A stretch of DNA of 32,154 nt from NCBI GenBank assembly GCA_902762795.1, contig CACWPM010000037.1:1-32154 (forward strand), read 5' to 3'. Position 1 is the first letter of the stretch. The number at the start of each line of letters is the position of its first letter. Under the pieces are notes generated by a model, which saw only the letters and a program-made list of their open reading frames with translations, ran no database searches and was not told the DNA's origin. Made by a program: the position numbers and the translations under genes. The DNA comes from Fibrobacter succinogenes (GTDB taxonomy: Bacteria; Fibrobacterota; Fibrobacteria; Fibrobacterales; Fibrobacteraceae). Shown here piece after piece: positions 30,362 to 32,154 of the stretch.

Positions 30362-31297
30362 TCACGTCACGATCGCCGACAATGCGGAGATTCTGGGTAT
30401 TCGGCAGCCCACAATCTTGTTCTTGAGGCTCGGAGGAGCACCTTCGATAGCCACCGGATGGCGGCCACGCTGGCTTGCCTCGGTACTGAGCATAGCGCCC
30501 ATGAGAGCCTGCGTATACGGATGACGCGGATCCTTGACGACCTGTTCTGCAGTACCCTTTTCCACGATTTCGCCTGCGTACATGATGGCGATGTTGTCTG
30601 CCACATGGTAGAGAAGCGGAAGTTCGTGGGTAATGAAGATCATCGTCGAGAAGATGCCCTTGTCGAGCAAGTCAAAGATCATCTTGATCACTTCTTTCTG
30701 CGTGGAGACGTCCAAAGCAGAAGTCGGTTCGTCAGCGATAACCATTTGCGGGTTCAAGAGCGTGGAAATACCGATAACAGAACGCTGGCGTTCACCGGCA
30801 GTAAGCTGGATCGGGAAAGAGTTCAACACGCGCTTCGTGTCCATACCGAAGAGGTCAAAGCGTTCGCAAAGGCGATCATAGACTTCGTTCTTGTCGATTG
30901 CCTTGCCCGGCTGCTGGTGGGCTGCAATCACGTCGGCAGCAATATCCTTGATCTTGCGGACCGGATTCAAAGCGTTGAATGCGCCTTGAGGAATCATGGA
31001 GACCTTCTGGGCGAGGACGTTGGCACGCACGTCTTCGATAGAACGGTTCATGAGGGATTCCATCTTGTCACCGCTCTTGACGCGAACGTCACCCGATTCA
31101 GGATAAAGCGGCGGAATGCACATGCCCATAAGGCCAGAGACGAGCGTGGACTTACCGCAACCCGATTCACCGGCGATACCGAGAATTTCCCCCTGCTTCA
31201 TGGAGAAGGACACGTCTGTAACAGCGTGAGTCTTGTCTCCAAAACGGCCGAGGTAATAAAGACCCAAGTGGTCAACTTCAAAAACATTATCAGACAT
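30362..31297 (-). CDS. oligopeptide-type ABC transporter ATP-binding protein (DppD/OppD-like)
   Basis: This 311-residue ATPase is the partner of the 29543 product. Walker A is GESGCGKST (43-51), Walker B is MVIADEPTSALD (185-196), and the switch His is in ITHELPLLYH. The signature motif reads LTAGERQRS (165-173), with A in place of the first Gly of LSGGQ. The C-terminal region shows the OppD-type GAPPSL segment and GCR, but then ends after IPRISALSAIVT. It lacks the Cys-rich GCRFxxRC tail typical of the family. It is preceded by the permease gene with a 10-bp gap. Confidence 0.92.
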   Translation of the reverse strand: MSDNVFEVDHLGLYYLGRFGDKTHAVTDVSFSMKQGEILGIAGESGCGKSTLVSGLMGMCIPPLYPESGDVRVKSGDKMESLMNRSIEDVRANVLAQKVSMIPQGAFNALNPVRKIKDIAADVIAAHQQPGKAIDKNEVYDRLCERFDLFGMDTKRVLNSFPIQLTAGERQRSVIGISTLLNPQMVIADEPTSALDVSTQKEVIKMIFDLLDKGIFSTMIFITHELPLLYHVADNIAIMYAGEIVEKGTAEQVVKDPRHPYTQALMGAMLSTEASQRGRHPVAIEGAPPSLKNKIVGCRIPRISALSAIVT

Positions 31298-31307
31298 TTT
31301 TTACCTC

Positions 31308-32102
31308 TTACTTGCGCAGGCGCGGGTTGAAGACGCCTTCCATGGAAGTGTTGATCAAGTACAGAGCAAACACCGTGAGGGTAACGACGATCGTTGCCGG
31401 GATGAATGCAATCCAGATGGAGTCGGAGAGAGCACCGTTATCCTTAGCCTGGTTCAAGATGATGCCGAGGCTAGTGGAATCGACAGGGCCAAGACCGATC
31501 ATGGAGATGGAGGCTTCGGAAAGAATACCGGAAGACACCTGCATGATGAACACCATGAACACGTACGAGAGCAAGTACGGAAGCACATGCTTGATCACAA
31601 TCGTGAGTGTCGATGCACCGTTGATGCGGGCAAGGGCGATGTGGTCGCGGCTACGGAGAGAAGAAGCCTGGGCACGAACGGCACGGGCAGACCAGCTCCA
31701 AGCGGTAAGACCGATGATGAGACCAATCAAGGTGAGGGAACGGCCATCCTTAACAGCGGAGCTGATAAGAACGAGTTCATCAACCCAGCCACCGCGGAAA
31801 CCGCCGAACAGACCGATAAGCACACCGATAGTCGTAGCAATGATACCAGCAACGAAACCCACGTAGAGAGAGCTGCGAAGGCCTGCAATCAAAAGAGACA
31901 CATAGTCACGGCCAAGGTGGTCGGTGCCGAGCCAGTGAGCAGAGCTAGAACCTGCATAGGGGCCTGCGACGATGTCACGAGCGTGAGTATCAACGTTGTA
32001 GAACAAAGGTCCAAAGATGGCGATGAGGAGCGTGAGCACGAAGATGGACACGCCAATCACGAACATCGGGGACTTGAGAAGGTTTCTTAAAAGCTTACCC
32101 AT
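31308..32102 (-). CDS. oligopeptide-type ABC transporter permease (DppC/OppC-like)
   Basis: This is a 264-residue inner-membrane permease subunit. The N-terminal TM (FVIGVSIFVLTLLIAIFG) is followed by the OppC-N signature HWLGTDHLGRDYVSLLIAG. The core TMs and a coupling-helix region ARINGASTLTIVIKHVLPYL correspond to the EAA motif. A stretch with KDGRSLTLIG follows the third TM. It is slightly shorter than the usual 280-300 residues. Its start lies 2 bp after the stop of the upstream permease gene, so the two are tightly coupled. With the two ATPases downstream it forms the classical B-C-D-F order. Confidence 0.92.
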   Translation of the reverse strand: MGKLLRNLLKSPMFVIGVSIFVLTLLIAIFGPLFYNVDTHARDIVAGPYAGSSSAHWLGTDHLGRDYVSLLIAGLRSSLYVGFVAGIIATTIGVLIGLFGGFRGGWVDELVLISSAVKDGRSLTLIGLIIGLTAWSWSARAVRAQASSLRSRDHIALARINGASTLTIVIKHVLPYLLSYVFMVFIMQVSSGILSEASISMIGLGPVDSTSLGIILNQAKDNGALSDSIWIAFIPATIVVTLTVFALYLINTSMEGVFNPRLRK

Positions 32103-32104
32103 GA

Positions 32105-32154
32105 TTACTTACCTCCCATCTGGAGACCGGCCTTGACACGCGGGTCAAAGACAG
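32105..32154 (-). CDS. C-terminal end of an upstream permease gene (DppB/OppB-like, cut by window end)
   Basis: The minus-strand frame ends ...VFDPRVKAGLQMGGK with TAA at 32105-32107. D-P-R-V is the usual C-terminal motif of OppB/DppB permeases (LDPRxR). Position directly before the OppC-like gene, 2 bp apart, supports this. Only 15 codons are visible. Confidence 0.7.
   Translation of the reverse strand, partial: VFDPRVKAGLQMGGK

Noticed and set aside
30353-30420. Frameshift truncating the OppD-like C-terminus
   Set aside because: The alternative frame gives NTQNLRIVGDRDVRCDYA, whose spacing does not fit the family's GCRFxxRC tail. Evidence is too weak to call a frameshift.
29417-31330. 637-codon plus-strand open frame opposite the ABC ATPases
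   Set aside because: It is the antisense of two well-supported ATPase genes; its length follows from their codon usage. No start signal or motif supports it.

Overview
The window looks like chromosomal DNA of a Fibrobacter-type, fibre-degrading Gram-negative bacterium. The evidence is the family content: GH8 and GH5 glycoside hydrolases, secreted proteins ending in a type IX-secretion-like C-terminal domain, many small Sec-dependent lipoproteins, and intergenic spacers filled with short dispersed repeats. The taxonomic call is an inference from these families; no rRNA or tRNA gene is present.

Layout. 1-2385: the 3' end of pgi (+) meets a membrane GGDEF/EAL protein (-) at a shared terminator. 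2494-6362: a small lipoprotein, a collagen-repeat lipoprotein fused to a histidine-phosphatase domain, and a secreted-protein gene split by one in-frame stop codon. 6363-8439: an array of four equally spaced inverted repeats, a PD-(D/E)XK nuclease-like gene with a strong promoter overlapped by an operator-like palindrome, a small membrane protein and a Cys-rich lipoprotein. 8440-9583: moxR with a structured 3' region. 9969-15200: three paralogous lipoproteins, a VanW-family protein, an MNT/HEPN pair followed by a TfoX-N gene, and an acyltransferase. 15511-24058: a BatD-like membrane protein, a GH8 lipoprotein, a secreted protein and a GH5 cellulase transcribed divergently (both with type-IX-like tails), and a DUF4874/DUF4832 protein. 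24157-29183: two tandem subtilisin-like paralogs with an altered catalytic Asp motif and a shared promoter-proximal palindrome, then a PGRP/AmpD-type amidase without a signal peptide. 29543-32154: an oligopeptide-type ABC transporter operon (permease, permease, two ATPases).

How it works together. Several units are related to plant-polymer breakdown and uptake (GH8, GH5, DUF4832, secreted proteases, peptide importer). The others serve envelope or signalling functions (EAL phosphodiesterase, lipoproteins, VanW, acyltransferase) or look like defence/toxin-antitoxin modules (MNT-HEPN, the PD-(D/E)XK gene).

The most unusual signals are non-coding. (1) A 59-64 bp element occurs as three well-formed copies and one degenerate copy, each just downstream of a minus-strand gene and in its sense orientation. 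Element lengths are nearly fixed, the core can form tandem G-A pairs, and the outer stems differ in sequence but keep pairing, which suggests an undescribed structured RNA. (2) Eight copies of GTACCTATAAA form four inverted pairs, each with exactly 17 bp between arms, upstream of the nuclease gene. (3) A perfect TGATAC-N5-GTATCA palindrome is conserved just upstream of both protease genes.
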